From Candidatus Poseidoniales archaeon (GTDB taxonomy: Archaea; Thermoplasmatota; Poseidoniia; Poseidoniales; Poseidoniaceae): a stretch of DNA of 64,000 bases. The translations under genes were made by a program, and so were the position numbers. The notes under the pieces are model-generated. The model did not search any database. It was not told the DNA's origin and saw only the letters and a program-made list of their open reading frames with translations. This document shows positions 1-8,240 of this stretch, piece by piece. The stretch lies in contig QXYA01000095.1 of assembly GCA_009887135.1 (NCBI GenBank), forward strand, positions 1 through 64,000, written 5' to 3'. Position 1 is the stretch's first letter. Every line of letters starts with the position of its first letter.

Positions 1-812
1 TTTCCTACACGAGTGATGTATGCTTTTGTTATACCAATTACATCAGTCACGTGACCGGGGTGAATACCTGCACCGTGCGTAGCATTTCCTCTGGATGTTA
101 CAGATGAGGTGACAAATGGGAATGTCCCTTGATCAATATCGAGAAGACATCCTTGAGCTCCTTCAAGAATGATATGCTCATTGAGTTTCAGTGCGTTATC
201 AAGCATTAATCCAGTGTTAGCGATACTTGATTCATAAATTCCATGAATCCATTGGACTTCATCCTGTAGGGACTGAGCCTCTAGGCGAACATCAGAGCCT
301 GCTGATTCAAGTGAACTGTTCATTCGCTCGGTTGCTGATTGTGCCCAAGATGGGTCGTTTACAATTTCTCCAAGGTCTCCGAATCTCAGCCCGATTCGAT
401 TGATCTTATCAGAATAGGCCGGACCAATTCCGCGACCGGTTGTTCCAATTGTTTTGTCGAGGCTGTCCATTGCTCGATGGTAAGGGAGGATGATATGAGC
501 GCGTTCAGATACAAACAGACGATTGCCCTTGGGATCATCCCCACCAGTTTCGATCCAATTTTCAAGTTCGGAATGAAGGACCCATGGATCGATTACCATG
601 CCATCTCCGAGGATAAGTGAACAATCTTGGCGTGTAATCCCAGATGGGAGAAGATGGAACTTCAGGACACGATCACCAATAACAACAGTATGCCCGGCGT
701 TGTTTCCACCTTGGAAACGAGCGACCCAAGAAGCTTGTTCTGCAAGTCTATCGACAAGTTTCCCTTTCCCTTCATCGCCCCATTGGGCTCCTAAAATCAC
801 TGTTGCTGGCAT
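1..812 (-). CDS. purA: Adenylosuccinate synthetase, 3' part cut by window edge
   Basis: It joins IMP and aspartate using GTP to make adenylosuccinate, the first committed step to AMP, in the cytoplasm. About 270 N-terminal residues of a family usually near 430 are present; the gene runs off the left edge, so the C-terminal part is not visible. The protein opens MPATVILGAQWGDEGKGK, the conserved GDEGKGK GTP-binding loop, followed by NNAGHTV and TTGRGIGPAY, both diagnostic of PurA. The ATG at 812 fits the family start exactly. A TATA-like element lies about 40 nt upstream, and the gene is divergent from the TFB gene. Identification is secure; only the missing end is unknown. Confidence 0.96.
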   Translation of the reverse strand, partial: MPATVILGAQWGDEGKGKLVDRLAEQASWVARFQGGNNAGHTVVIGDRVLKFHLLPSGITRQDCSLILGDGMVIDPWVLHSELENWIETGGDDPKGNRLFVSERAHIILPYHRAMDSLDKTIGTTGRGIGPAYSDKINRIGLRFGDLGEIVNDPSWAQSATERMNSSLESAGSDVRLEAQSLQDEVQWIHGIYESSIANTGLMLDNALKLNEHIILEGAQGCLLDIDQGTFPFVTSSVTSRGNATHGAGIHPGHVTDVIGITKAYITRVG

Positions 813-846
813 GTCAATCAAATGGATGTCAGTAAAGAACGTCCTT

Positions 847-858
847 GAACTATACCCT
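847..858 (-). promoter_or_regulatory. Candidate TATA box for purA
   Basis: On the minus strand the sequence GGTATAGTT lies about 40 nt upstream of the purA ATG at 812, predicting a transcription start near 827 and a short leader. The same octamer-like element occurs before the gene at 2412. This is a reading by eye with no experimental support. Confidence 0.4.
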
Positions 859-1010
859 CTGACTTCATCGACTGAGATGGGATATGAAGGGTAAATTGAA
901 CACACGTTCATATACTGTCGTTCAATCTTCCAAACATCGTCAATATAGTATGTATCATCCGGGACAAATGCGGTGTTACGGAGTTGTTTTATTGAGGCAA
1001 CAGATACAAA

Positions 1011-1022
1011 ACTATATATATG
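1011..1022 (+). promoter_or_regulatory. TATA box for the TFB gene
   Basis: The run ACTATATATATG is a near-perfect archaeal TATA element. A start about 26 nt downstream gives an initiation point near 1042, which argues that translation begins at the ATG at 1057 and not at the upstream in-frame GTG at 973 that would lie before the promoter. Confidence 0.6.
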
Positions 1023-1056
1023 CGATGTCACTATTAGTAAACCCGAGGTTGAGAAG

Positions 1057-2031
1057 ATGAGTGCAAGTTACAGAAACGACAAACGAAACAACACCAATGC
1101 AGAACGAAGAGTTCTCGAAGGACATACAAGCCCATGCGAGGAATGTGCAGCAGTAGACTGGAGTCTCGATATTTCACGAGGAGAAGTCACTTGCAACAGT
1201 TGTGGCCTCGTCGTGGAAGAAAACGTACCAGATCCAGGCGCTGAATGGACCAAGAGAGACAAAGGAGAAGACCGTTCTCGAGTTGGAGCTCCCATGACGT
1301 ATACACTCGCTGACCGAGGGTTAAACACAACCATCGACATTAAGGATTTGAATTCAGGATCTGCAAGTCGATTGGGAATTTCAAGTCAAAGCCGTCGTGA
1401 GTGGCGCCGACGACGTATCATCGACGAACGGTCAAAGACACGCAAGAGTCGTGAACGAAATCTGGTAAAGGCTAATCAATTCATTAGGGACCGTTCTCAG
1501 TTACCAAAAGCCCTTCAGGAAGAAGTTGCCCGCCTGTATCGACGGCTTTCTGACAAAGGCTATGTCACAGGCCGTTCAATAGCAGGCGTATCTGCAGCAT
1601 GCACATATCTTGTGGCTCGAGAGGAAAACATGCCACGTCAAATACCAGACGTTGCCGAACAATTTAGCATCGAAGAAAAGGAACTCTCACGTCTTATTCG
1701 ACAAGTATCAAGAATGCTCAACATGCATTCAATCAGTTCACCTGACCAATACTTTGAGCCATTCATGTCTCAGTTAGACCTCCCACCTTCAATGAGAACA
1801 CAAGTCCAACACCTCTGGTCTCTCATAAAGCCTCATGAAGATGTCTGGCAAGGTAAGAAACCAATGGGCGTAGCTGCTGCTCTGATTTACAAGACTGCCA
1901 ACGAATCAGGTACTCCAAGAACACAATCAGACATTTGTTCCATAGCCAACGTATCAGAAGTAACCCTTCGTGGTTTGTTACGCTTGATTGAAGGATTGCT
2001 CACTCAACTTAGCAAAGGATCTCAACAATGA
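1057..2031 (+). CDS. tfb: Transcription initiation factor B (TFB)
   Basis: TFB bridges TBP on the TATA/BRE element and RNA polymerase during archaeal transcription initiation. The 324-residue protein has an N-terminal zinc ribbon (Cys27, Cys30, Cys46, Cys49), then the B-reader/linker-like stretch with PGAEW and RSRVGAP, and two cyclin-like repeats (about 125-220 and 225-320), including GRSIAGVSAACTYLVAR in repeat 1 and GKKPMGVAAALIYKTA in repeat 2. The start at 1057 is chosen from the TATA box at 1011-1022. It is divergent from purA and followed after 39 nt by a small Cys-rich protein. Archaea often carry several TFBs; whether this is the general or a specialised copy cannot be told from here. 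Confidence 0.95.
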   Translation: MSASYRNDKRNNTNAERRVLEGHTSPCEECAAVDWSLDISRGEVTCNSCGLVVEENVPDPGAEWTKRDKGEDRSRVGAPMTYTLADRGLNTTIDIKDLNSGSASRLGISSQSRREWRRRRIIDERSKTRKSRERNLVKANQFIRDRSQLPKALQEEVARLYRRLSDKGYVTGRSIAGVSAACTYLVAREENMPRQIPDVAEQFSIEEKELSRLIRQVSRMLNMHSISSPDQYFEPFMSQLDLPPSMRTQVQHLWSLIKPHEDVWQGKKPMGVAAALIYKTANESGTPRTQSDICSIANVSEVTLRGLLRLIEGLLTQLSKGSQQ

Positions 2032-2070
2032 GAACCTAAAGTTGATGAATAGGCAATCATAGGGTCAAGC

Positions 2071-2343
2071 ATGGGCTTCAAAGCACGTGCACGCAAGACA
2101 AAGGCTGATTCTGGTAAAGATGACAAAGCAAAGGCAAAGAAAAATGCAGGTGAAACACCCTGTGCGGTGAAGTCTTGCGAAAAATGGGCTGACAAGAATC
2201 TTGGAGGACGCTCACTCTCCTTTGACGATGCTACAGAAATGTGGGGCAATGGGAGTTTCTCTTCTTCAAAGGGACGTGTGAGGGTTTGCAAGTCATGCTA
2301 CAGATCCTGGAAGAAGGAAACCAAGAATGATGACATGTACTGA
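2071..2343 (+). CDS. Small Lys-rich protein with a Cys4 zinc-binding pattern
   Basis: I do not recognise a named family. The 90-residue protein has a strongly basic, Lys/Ala-rich N-terminus (about 1-28), then Cys31-x4-Cys36 and Cys73-x2-Cys76, which could form a four-cysteine zinc site around a short folded core. The basic tail suggests contact with nucleic acid or the ribosome, but that is inference. It starts 39 nt after the TFB stop in the same direction, so it may be co-transcribed with TFB. A pyrimidine-rich repeat tract follows its stop directly, a plausible transcription end. Confidence 0.75.
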   Translation: MGFKARARKTKADSGKDDKAKAKKNAGETPCAVKSCEKWADKNLGGRSLSFDDATEMWGNGSFSSSKGRVRVCKSCYRSWKKETKNDDMY

Positions 2344-2370
2344 TGTTCACTTTCACTTTTCACTTACACC
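2344..2370 (+). terminator. TTTCAC-repeat pyrimidine tract after a stop codon
   Basis: Immediately after the TGA at 2341-2343 comes a tract built of TTCAC/TTTCAC/TTTTCAC units. Archaeal termination favours T-rich non-template DNA, so this may be a terminator. A very similar tract follows rfcS at 50466-50490, which supports a shared function. Confidence 0.35.
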
Positions 2371-2381
2371 TATCATAAAGC

Positions 2382-2391
2382 AACTATACCG
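2382..2391 (+). promoter_or_regulatory. Candidate TATA box for the gene at 2412
   Basis: AACTATACC is centred about 26 nt before the ATG at 2412, the spacing expected for a leaderless transcript. The same element, on the other strand, precedes purA. Confidence 0.4.
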
Positions 2392-2411
2392 TCTGCACTC
2401 AGTAGCAAGGT

Positions 2412-3011
2412 ATGCGTAACCAAAGAACACCCGTTCGAAGTCTGGTCACAAGCCAGGGAACTTGTATTGCAATGGACGATGGAATGATTGTTTGGGAAAC
2501 CAAACAGAATAGGAAAACACTGCGTCTGCATTGCGTCGCAACTGTGATTCTAGGAATGCAAAATGATGATGGACATGTTGAACGAATGTTTGTTGGAGAT
2601 GGGAAAGGACAACTTCATATTCTTACTGTACCAAACCTTGCTCTTGAGAAAACAGTGCCTATCGGCAACACTGCCCTACGGGCGATGTGCTCAGATTCGG
2701 AAGAGAGCCTCGCACTTTTAATCGCTGATGCAGATGGAAAGATATGGCGTTATGATGGAAGTTCTGAGACTCAACTCTTGTTTGAAACCAAGCGATCTAT
2801 CTCTTCTATACGAAGTGAACGAAATTCAATTCGTATTCAATCGGGATGGGAACAATGCACGTTCAAACGAGATGGTCTTCTACAGAATTCCCATGATGCC
2901 TCCACATCCTTTGGGGAGAACACCATGTTACGAAGGCTTAGGGAAAGGAAAAAACTTGATGAGCAAAGAGAACAAGCAGAGGCACAAGTTCGTTTGATGG
3001 TTGGAGTCTAA
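2412..3011 (+). CDS. Hypothetical protein, possibly beta-propeller-like
   Basis: No family recognised. The 199 residues contain short repeats of a hydrophobic strand followed by a polar turn (for example GDGKGQLHILTVPN at about 62-75 and DADGKIWRYDG at about 108-118), which resemble WD/PQQ-type propeller blades but are too few for a whole propeller. The last 40 residues are highly charged and rich in Arg, Glu and Gln, probably a helix. No signal peptide or membrane segment is seen, so it is probably cytoplasmic. Its 3' end overlaps the convergent metallo-beta-lactamase-fold gene by 4 nt. Function unknown. Confidence 0.7.
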   Translation: MRNQRTPVRSLVTSQGTCIAMDDGMIVWETKQNRKTLRLHCVATVILGMQNDDGHVERMFVGDGKGQLHILTVPNLALEKTVPIGNTALRAMCSDSEESLALLIADADGKIWRYDGSSETQLLFETKRSISSIRSERNSIRIQSGWEQCTFKRDGLLQNSHDASTSFGENTMLRRLRERKKLDEQREQAEAQVRLMVGV

Positions 3012-3772
3012 TCGCTCTGTTCTTTTTCGGTACGCGGCCAAGAAGGCACTGGATCTCGCCATAACGAAGTTGGAGCTGCTCGTGGCCAGGCTCTTGGAGA
3101 AACCCCATCATTTGCTGCAATGCCTTCCAAGACCTCACAATGATGTTGAATCGTTGAGAAGATGTGGTCTTTACCTTGTAAGATCGGTCCATGCATCGGC
3201 ACGAGTTTTTCAGCACCAAGGTCTTGAATTCGCCTCAGACTTTCGATGGCTTGAATGAGATTACCAGTCGGCACGTCCCAGCGCAGAGGGCGATCTGCTC
3301 TTGGGAGCAGCGCACCTGCTATGACCGTCTTTGCAGAGGGAATGTGTATTGAGACATTATCTGAACTCGGACCAGGAGTTTCGAGTAATTCAATAACTGA
3401 TTCATCCATCATAATGGGTTCTGAAAAGTCAATTGGTTCAGTAGATACAACTGGCATATCAGAATCATATCGATTCGCCCATGTTGTGAAAAAATCTCCA
3501 CTCTCGAGGGACATTTGAGCTGCTTCATGGATGAAAACGGGTATTCCAAATGATTCTGAAAGGGCTTTACAGCCTCCGCTGAAAGGATATCTTCTCGAAG
3601 TAAGAATGATTTTAGTAAGTGTAATCGTATCTCCGAGTTGCCCTCTAATCCGTTCTTCCTGCAGTAACTGGTACCAAGCAGTACCAGAATCAACGAGTAG
3701 AGCAGATTCCTTGCCAATGAGAAGGGTTGCATTTGCATCATGATGAATGCCAGGCAACCTCACGATGCGCAT
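3008..3772 (-). CDS. Metallo-beta-lactamase-fold protein with lost metal ligands
   Basis: The 254-residue protein has the overall pattern of the MBL superfamily: an opening strand with NATLLIGKESALLVDSG (residues 14-30), the position of the metal motif, a TPG turn near 133, and a late PMHG. However, the HxHxDH metal motif is replaced by SRRYPF (Ser59, Arg61, Pro63, Phe64), and the usual Asp after the TPG turn reads AGALLP. With nearly all zinc ligands gone it is unlikely to be a standard hydrolase; a pseudoenzyme or binding role is more likely. The start at 3772 is ATG with a TATA-like CCTATC about 23 nt upstream. It is divergent from the L40e gene. Confidence 0.8.
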   Translation of the reverse strand: MRIVRLPGIHHDANATLLIGKESALLVDSGTAWYQLLQEERIRGQLGDTITLTKIILTSRRYPFSGGCKALSESFGIPVFIHEAAQMSLESGDFFTTWANRYDSDMPVVSTEPIDFSEPIMMDESVIELLETPGPSSDNVSIHIPSAKTVIAGALLPRADRPLRWDVPTGNLIQAIESLRRIQDLGAEKLVPMHGPILQGKDHIFSTIQHHCEVLEGIAANDGVSPRAWPRAAPTSLWRDPVPSWPRTEKEQSD

Positions 3773-3836
3773 AACCCTCGGATGGACTGATAGGGTTTCA
3801 AAGATGGCATCATGAAGTGTCAGATTAGGTGGTTGC

Positions 3837-3846
3837 GATTAAATAG
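3837..3846 (+). promoter_or_regulatory. TATA box for ribosomal protein L40e
   Basis: GATTAAATAG is centred about 26 nt upstream of the L40e ATG at 3867, predicting a leaderless message. Confidence 0.5.
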
Positions 3847-3866
3847 AGGAAGTTGGTCGCCATGAC

Positions 3867-4016
3867 ATGGCTAGATTCCCTGAAGCAGAAGAGCGCTTGC
3901 TTCGCGTTAAGATTTGCATGAAGTGTAATGCTCGTAATGCTTGGAGAGCCACACGCTGCAGAAAGTGTAGCTACAAAGGGCTCCGAGCCAAAAATATGGA
4001 ACGAAAGGGCGTTTGA
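3867..4016 (+). CDS. rpl40e: Large-subunit ribosomal protein L40e
   Basis: This 49-residue zinc-ribbon protein is part of the archaeal 50S subunit. It starts [20 protein letters not shown] and carries Cys17-x2-Cys20 and Cys31-x2-Cys34, with the family signature [14 protein letters not shown] and a final KGLRAK stretch, matching L40e along its full length. An alternative ATG at 3862 is out of frame. It is short enough to be missed by length-filtered gene callers. Its stop is 1 nt from the end of the convergent peptidase-like gene. Confidence 0.95.
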   Translation: MARFPEAEERLLRVKICMKCNARNAWRATRCRKCSYKGLRAKNMERKGV

Positions 4017-4017
4017 T

Positions 4018-5028
4018 CTAAGGTAGTAGTACTGGGATTACCAGTGCCATTGGATCACCAAACAACCACAACGGCAATATCGCTGGCCATAAGAAAAGTA
4101 ACAAGGGTAGTTTCAAACTAACCCATACGTTTCCAACGCCCTCATTGTTCAACTTTTCAACATGAGATTTAACCTCATCATCTGTTGGAGATTGACGCGG
4201 TGCTCTTCTTCGATGGTAAATTTTCAATTCACCATTTGGTAATTCCATTGTATCTGTAAGAAGCCAAGCATGCCTGTCTTGAACTGTATTAAGTGGAACT
4301 GATAGAGCAATCCAAGCCATTGTTAAATCACTAAATGACCGAATATTTCCTGATGCCAAATTGCGAATAAGCAAGATGAAAGGAATAAGTAAGAAAAATA
4401 ATCCTCCCCAGATAAGTAAACTTAACGATGGGGGAAGATGAAGAATCACTTCATCCATATACACTTCTGAATGTATAGGGAGTTCACCCCATGATGGGAA
4501 CAATAGAGTGACCCACATCAGTGCCTTTGCATCTGCTCCACCATGAATGAAGCGCATTCTCCAACCTAAGTCTATCACAAAGAGAACAAAGAGAGCCCCT
4601 ATGTAGGACCACCAAAGGGCTGCATCACCAGTCACATCGCCTAAGAGAACATCCAATGGATTGCTTGAAGAGAAGTGTACTGCACCTGCGACCAAACCAA
4701 TAATCGAGATGAGATACCAACCAAGAACCATTTGATCCATTCGATTTCCAGCCCTTGCATCTTTCAAAGTAGGTCTACCTATGACTGAACCACTAGCATA
4801 AGCGATGATTGCGGAGGCAGTTAGCCAGATGCTCCAATGAGCTCCTTGCATCAATAAATCAAGCGTCCAAATGAAGATAACAGGTTTGGTCCAAACAATC
4901 CAATGGTCATTTGAAACTCTTCGCTCGTTATGGTCAAACCACGCAGCCCAACCCATACAGATGATGAGAACCCCTAGTCGTGCCCAACCGAGAATGATGT
5001 CAGAATCCACATCCATTGTATTGTCCAT
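4018..5028 (-). CDS. Prepilin/prearchaellin peptidase-like membrane protein (A24 type)
   Basis: A24 aspartic peptidases cut class III signal peptides of type IV pilins and archaellins at the membrane. The 336-residue protein has about eight hydrophobic segments and both catalytic motifs: an Asp early in the first loop (Asp32 in AWFDHNERRVSN) and a GGADAK version of the GxGD motif (163-168, Asp166). The region after about residue 250 has a charged cytoplasmic stretch and two more membrane segments, longer than FlaK/PibD. A TTG 33 nt upstream could extend the N-terminus, but the ATG at 5028 is preferred. No pilin gene lies beside it. Peptidase assignment is fairly strong, substrate unknown. Confidence 0.8.
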   Translation of the reverse strand: MDNTMDVDSDIILGWARLGVLIICMGWAAWFDHNERRVSNDHWIVWTKPVIFIWTLDLLMQGAHWSIWLTASAIIAYASGSVIGRPTLKDARAGNRMDQMVLGWYLISIIGLVAGAVHFSSSNPLDVLLGDVTGDAALWWSYIGALFVLFVIDLGWRMRFIHGGADAKALMWVTLLFPSWGELPIHSEVYMDEVILHLPPSLSLLIWGGLFFLLIPFILLIRNLASGNIRSFSDLTMAWIALSVPLNTVQDRHAWLLTDTMELPNGELKIYHRRRAPRQSPTDDEVKSHVEKLNNEGVGNVWVSLKLPLLLFLWPAILPLWLFGDPMALVIPVLLP

Positions 5029-5097
5029 GTCGCCAATGAACTTAAAGACGGCCCACAACAAGACACGAGTAGAGCGGTTTTCCGTGGAGATGGCATT

Positions 5098-5364
5098 ATG
5101 GACGTAGAAACACGACTACAACAAGTAGCGACTGTCATCAACCAAATTGATGACCCCAAGGTTCCAAGGAACATTCGTAAACAAGCAAAAGAAACATGTG
5201 AAAACTGGTTATTGAACAAAGGAAAGAAACTCGATGTTCGCATTGCTATGTCTCAATCTAAACTTGAAGAGTTGTACGAAGACCCAAATATTCCACCAGA
5301 GTTTGGAACCCTCATTCTCATGATCAATACTGAACTCGAGAAGATTCTAACAGAAATCCTCTGA
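5098..5364 (+). CDS. UPF0147 family protein
   Basis: This 88-residue helical protein matches the archaeal UPF0147 family throughout: an opening helix with VATVINQIDDPKVPRNIRKQ, then a conserved central part with RIAMSQSKLEEL and a closing helix after DPNIPPEFGTLILMI. The family is widespread in archaea and its function is not known. The gene sits divergent from the peptidase-like gene and ends directly against the stop of the AI-2E-family gene. Confidence 0.9.
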   Translation: MDVETRLQQVATVINQIDDPKVPRNIRKQAKETCENWLLNKGKKLDVRIAMSQSKLEELYEDPNIPPEFGTLILMINTELEKILTEIL

Positions 5365-6795
5365 TTACTCTTCTTCATCTAGAGCATTCTTAATTCGCTC
5401 AAGAATGATACGATTATTCTTTGTCAGTCTGCCTGAGTCAATGTTAAAACTGTTCAACTGAAGACCATAACTATCGTCAGAGAGCATATCAGTTGCTGCT
5501 TCGACATAGGTGAATTGCTCCGGTGTGATTCTATTTCTTCGAAGGCTACGCTCGATTGCATGCTTTGCCCCTACTCTGGCCATTTCCCTATCGCTAAGCC
5601 CCAAAACACGTTGCAGTTCTTCAAGGGACCGACTTTCATGGTTCGAGATTCGACCATCCTTCATTGCCTCTTTCCAAGCCTCATCTATCGATGGAGCTCG
5701 TTCAGATAAGAGAATAGCAATCGGTCGTGTTGGCTCAATATTTTCAAGAACAATCTTGATGATAACAGTAAATGGTATAGCAAGAATCATCCCGATGATG
5801 CCCCATACCCAGAATGAAAAGGCAGTAACAAGAAGCAATAATACTGGAGAGAGATCCAAAGCACGGCCTGCCCATTTTGTTTCGATAATGTTTCCCCAAA
5901 CTTGTTGATTGACCAACAATAATACAGTCATTAGAATGAGAGAAAAGGCTGATGGAGCAACGATAATACCGAGAATGATTGGAGGAATTGTGGCAATGAG
6001 CGATCCGATATATGGGACGTAGTTGAAAATGAAGGTAAGTAATGCCCATGTGAACCATAAATCAATATTAAAACTCCAAAGAATGACAGCCGTAATTACA
6101 GCGGTACCAATACCTACGCCGGTCTTGACTACGACGTATGTATTGATGCTCTCTTGAATTTGAATTTGAACATCTTGCACCTTACCAGAAACACCACCAG
6201 GCCATGCTCTTTCAATTCTTCCAGGAAGTAGATTCGCTTCAAAGATGATGAATATAAGGAAGAAGGACACTGTAAGGCTCGTTGCAAACAGTCCACCTAC
6301 GCCTGCAACAGCATCACCAATTAAGTCCGATACCTGAGAATCTTTTGATAACAGACCCATTTCTGCCAAATCTTCAGACAAAGTTCCATTCGTTGAATTC
6401 AAAGATTCAGTTAATGAAGAACCAACTAATGGAGCCGCCTTTATCTTCTGCCATCGTTTGTTGAGTTTACTATTATACTCCTCAATCTTGTCATCATCAT
6501 TCGCTAAATCACTTGCTTGATCGTATGCGACATACCCTGCAGATACAATGACTAAGAGCATCAGCATAACCATTGTGAGATAGGATAAACCAAGGGGGAA
6601 TCCATTTTTTGAGAGATAATCAGAACCGGGTTTTAGAACAAAATAAATACCCAAGGCGATAAAAAATGGTTGAAGAACTCCTTCGAGTTCAATCATCCAA
6701 ATCGTGAGCACTGTCAGTAAAATGACTGCAAATGTCAAGCCACCTAGTCGACGATGGAAGGTATTGTTGTCGAAGACAGCGAGTGTATCGTCCAT
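5365..6795 (-). CDS. AI-2E family permease with a C-terminal helical extension
   Basis: The family (PF01594) contains multi-pass exporters or Na+/H+ antiporters. The 476 residues begin with paired membrane helices (about 16-60), a coiled cytosolic or periplasmic region at about 95-145, and the typical second half with YIGSLIATIPPIILG and the WGNIIETKWAGRALDLSP stretch, ending in membrane helices by about residue 360. The last 115 residues are soluble and helical, with KDGRISNHESRSLEEL followed by LGLSDREM, a pattern like TerB-type domains; family members normally end much earlier. The substrate is not deducible. The gene abuts the UPF0147 stop and lies 45 nt beyond the MFS gene end. Confidence 0.88.
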   Translation of the reverse strand: MDDTLAVFDNNTFHRRLGGLTFAVILLTVLTIWMIELEGVLQPFFIALGIYFVLKPGSDYLSKNGFPLGLSYLTMVMLMLLVIVSAGYVAYDQASDLANDDDKIEEYNSKLNKRWQKIKAAPLVGSSLTESLNSTNGTLSEDLAEMGLLSKDSQVSDLIGDAVAGVGGLFATSLTVSFFLIFIIFEANLLPGRIERAWPGGVSGKVQDVQIQIQESINTYVVVKTGVGIGTAVITAVILWSFNIDLWFTWALLTFIFNYVPYIGSLIATIPPIILGIIVAPSAFSLILMTVLLLVNQQVWGNIIETKWAGRALDLSPVLLLLVTAFSFWVWGIIGMILAIPFTVIIKIVLENIEPTRPIAILLSERAPSIDEAWKEAMKDGRISNHESRSLEELQRVLGLSDREMARVGAKHAIERSLRRNRITPEQFTYVEAATDMLSDDSYGLQLNSFNIDSGRLTKNNRIILERIKNALDEEE

Positions 6796-6840
6796 ACACG
6801 GCTCTCGACCATTACACGTTTGAATTTAACGTGATGGAAT

Positions 6841-8190
6841 TTATTCCTCAGATTGCATCCATGAAGGTCGGAATGAAACGCGTAAAGACAAAAGGAATGC
6901 GCATAACATCAGAATTCCACAAAGATGGAAGGCTGTATGATAATCAAAGAAATCTGTCCGTCCCACTGTCTTTGTCCAAACTAATCCACCAGTGAGGGGG
7001 CCTAGAATTCGTGCAAATGAAGACAGTGATTCTTGAGCACCCATTACAGTCCCCAATTCATAGCCTTCTTGACGTGACATGGCAGTGAGCAAGGTACTTG
7101 ATGAAGGTTGGAATAAGCCATTTCCAATCGCAATGCATCCCGTGATTGGGAAGAGCCACACCCACATATAATCCGCTTGTGAATAAGGAACCATTACAAG
7201 ACCAATTCCCGTTAAAACCGCTCCGAATCGTAGAATAAAGACGCTGCCGTATTTTCTCGACAAAGGCCCAATCAAGCCACCCTGAGTGAATATACCGAGT
7301 ACACCAATAAGTGCAAAGATTCTACCATTATCAGCTTCATTAAATCCTAATCCACCAGATGCAGGATCCATTTGTGTATAGAGAATGAAGACTGCGTGCA
7401 TAATGGTAAAACCAAACATGAAGAGGAACGTCACCCACATTACTGAACCTATTTGTTTGGTTCCAATCATGGCCTTAACGTTGCTAAATGAACTCTTCAT
7501 GGTCGCTTTCCAAGAACTTGATTTATCGATTACACGTCGGTTTTCTGGTAATGACTCGGGGAGGGATTTGAATGCAAAAAGAAGAGATACAATCGACAGA
7601 ACGCTTGCTAAGACACAGGGTAACAAATAGGGATATGTTTCAAAAATAGTATCTTTGAACAAATCCCACCGTTCTGCAGGTGCAGAAAGTTCGCCACCAA
7701 GGAATGGACCAATGGTGAATCCAAGGCCAAATGCAGCACCAATCAGGCCCATACGTGTTGCAAGTTGTTGCGGAGAACTTACATCTCCAATGTATGCCCG
7801 AGCTACTGCGATGTTTCCGTTGAATACACCAGCAAGGAAACGGGCGATGAGAGCCATGATCAAGGTATTAGCGAGCCCAAACATTGTGAAAAATACGGTA
7901 TTACCAACAAGTCCAATCATGAGGACTGGTCTGCGTCCAATACGGTCGGAGAGAGCACCCCATATTGGTGAAAACAGGAATTGTGCAGCAGAGTATGAGG
8001 TCATTAAGAGACCCACCCAAATCCCTATTGAGGCAGCATCTTGTTCACCTGCTAAATCTTCAACAAGATAGGTTAGAAACGGTATGACAATTCCGAACCC
8101 AATCATGTCGATCATGGTTACAAGAAAGAGAACAAACAAAGCGCCTTTACTCGCATCAATGCGATCGGCTGACGCTCCGTGTTCATCCAT
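6841..8190 (-). CDS. MFS transporter, Tet/drug-efflux-like
   Basis: A 449-residue major facilitator with twelve predicted membrane helices. The opening helix has DMIGFGIVIPFLTYL, and motif A, GALSDRIGRRPVL, lies at residues 78-90 between helices 2 and 3; motif C-like GPFLGG occurs near helix 5, as in the TetA/multidrug-efflux branch of proton antiporters. A second motif-A-like GPLSRKYG marks the start of the second half. A TTG two codons upstream is possible but the ATG at 8190 is chosen. Substrate is unknown; neighbours give no clue. Confidence 0.88.
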   Translation of the reverse strand: MDEHGASADRIDASKGALFVLFLVTMIDMIGFGIVIPFLTYLVEDLAGEQDAASIGIWVGLLMTSYSAAQFLFSPIWGALSDRIGRRPVLMIGLVGNTVFFTMFGLANTLIMALIARFLAGVFNGNIAVARAYIGDVSSPQQLATRMGLIGAAFGLGFTIGPFLGGELSAPAERWDLFKDTIFETYPYLLPCVLASVLSIVSLLFAFKSLPESLPENRRVIDKSSSWKATMKSSFSNVKAMIGTKQIGSVMWVTFLFMFGFTIMHAVFILYTQMDPASGGLGFNEADNGRIFALIGVLGIFTQGGLIGPLSRKYGSVFILRFGAVLTGIGLVMVPYSQADYMWVWLFPITGCIAIGNGLFQPSSSTLLTAMSRQEGYELGTVMGAQESLSSFARILGPLTGGLVWTKTVGRTDFFDYHTAFHLCGILMLCAFLLSLRVSFRPSWMQSEE

Positions 8191-8240
8191 ATCCAAGGCG
8201 AGGAAACCCTACCTATCAAATCGATGATAAGACCAGCGTT

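Noticed and set aside
973..1056. N-terminal extension of TFB from a GTG at 973
   Set aside because: It would place the start before the TATA box at 1011-1022, so this part is not transcribed from that promoter.
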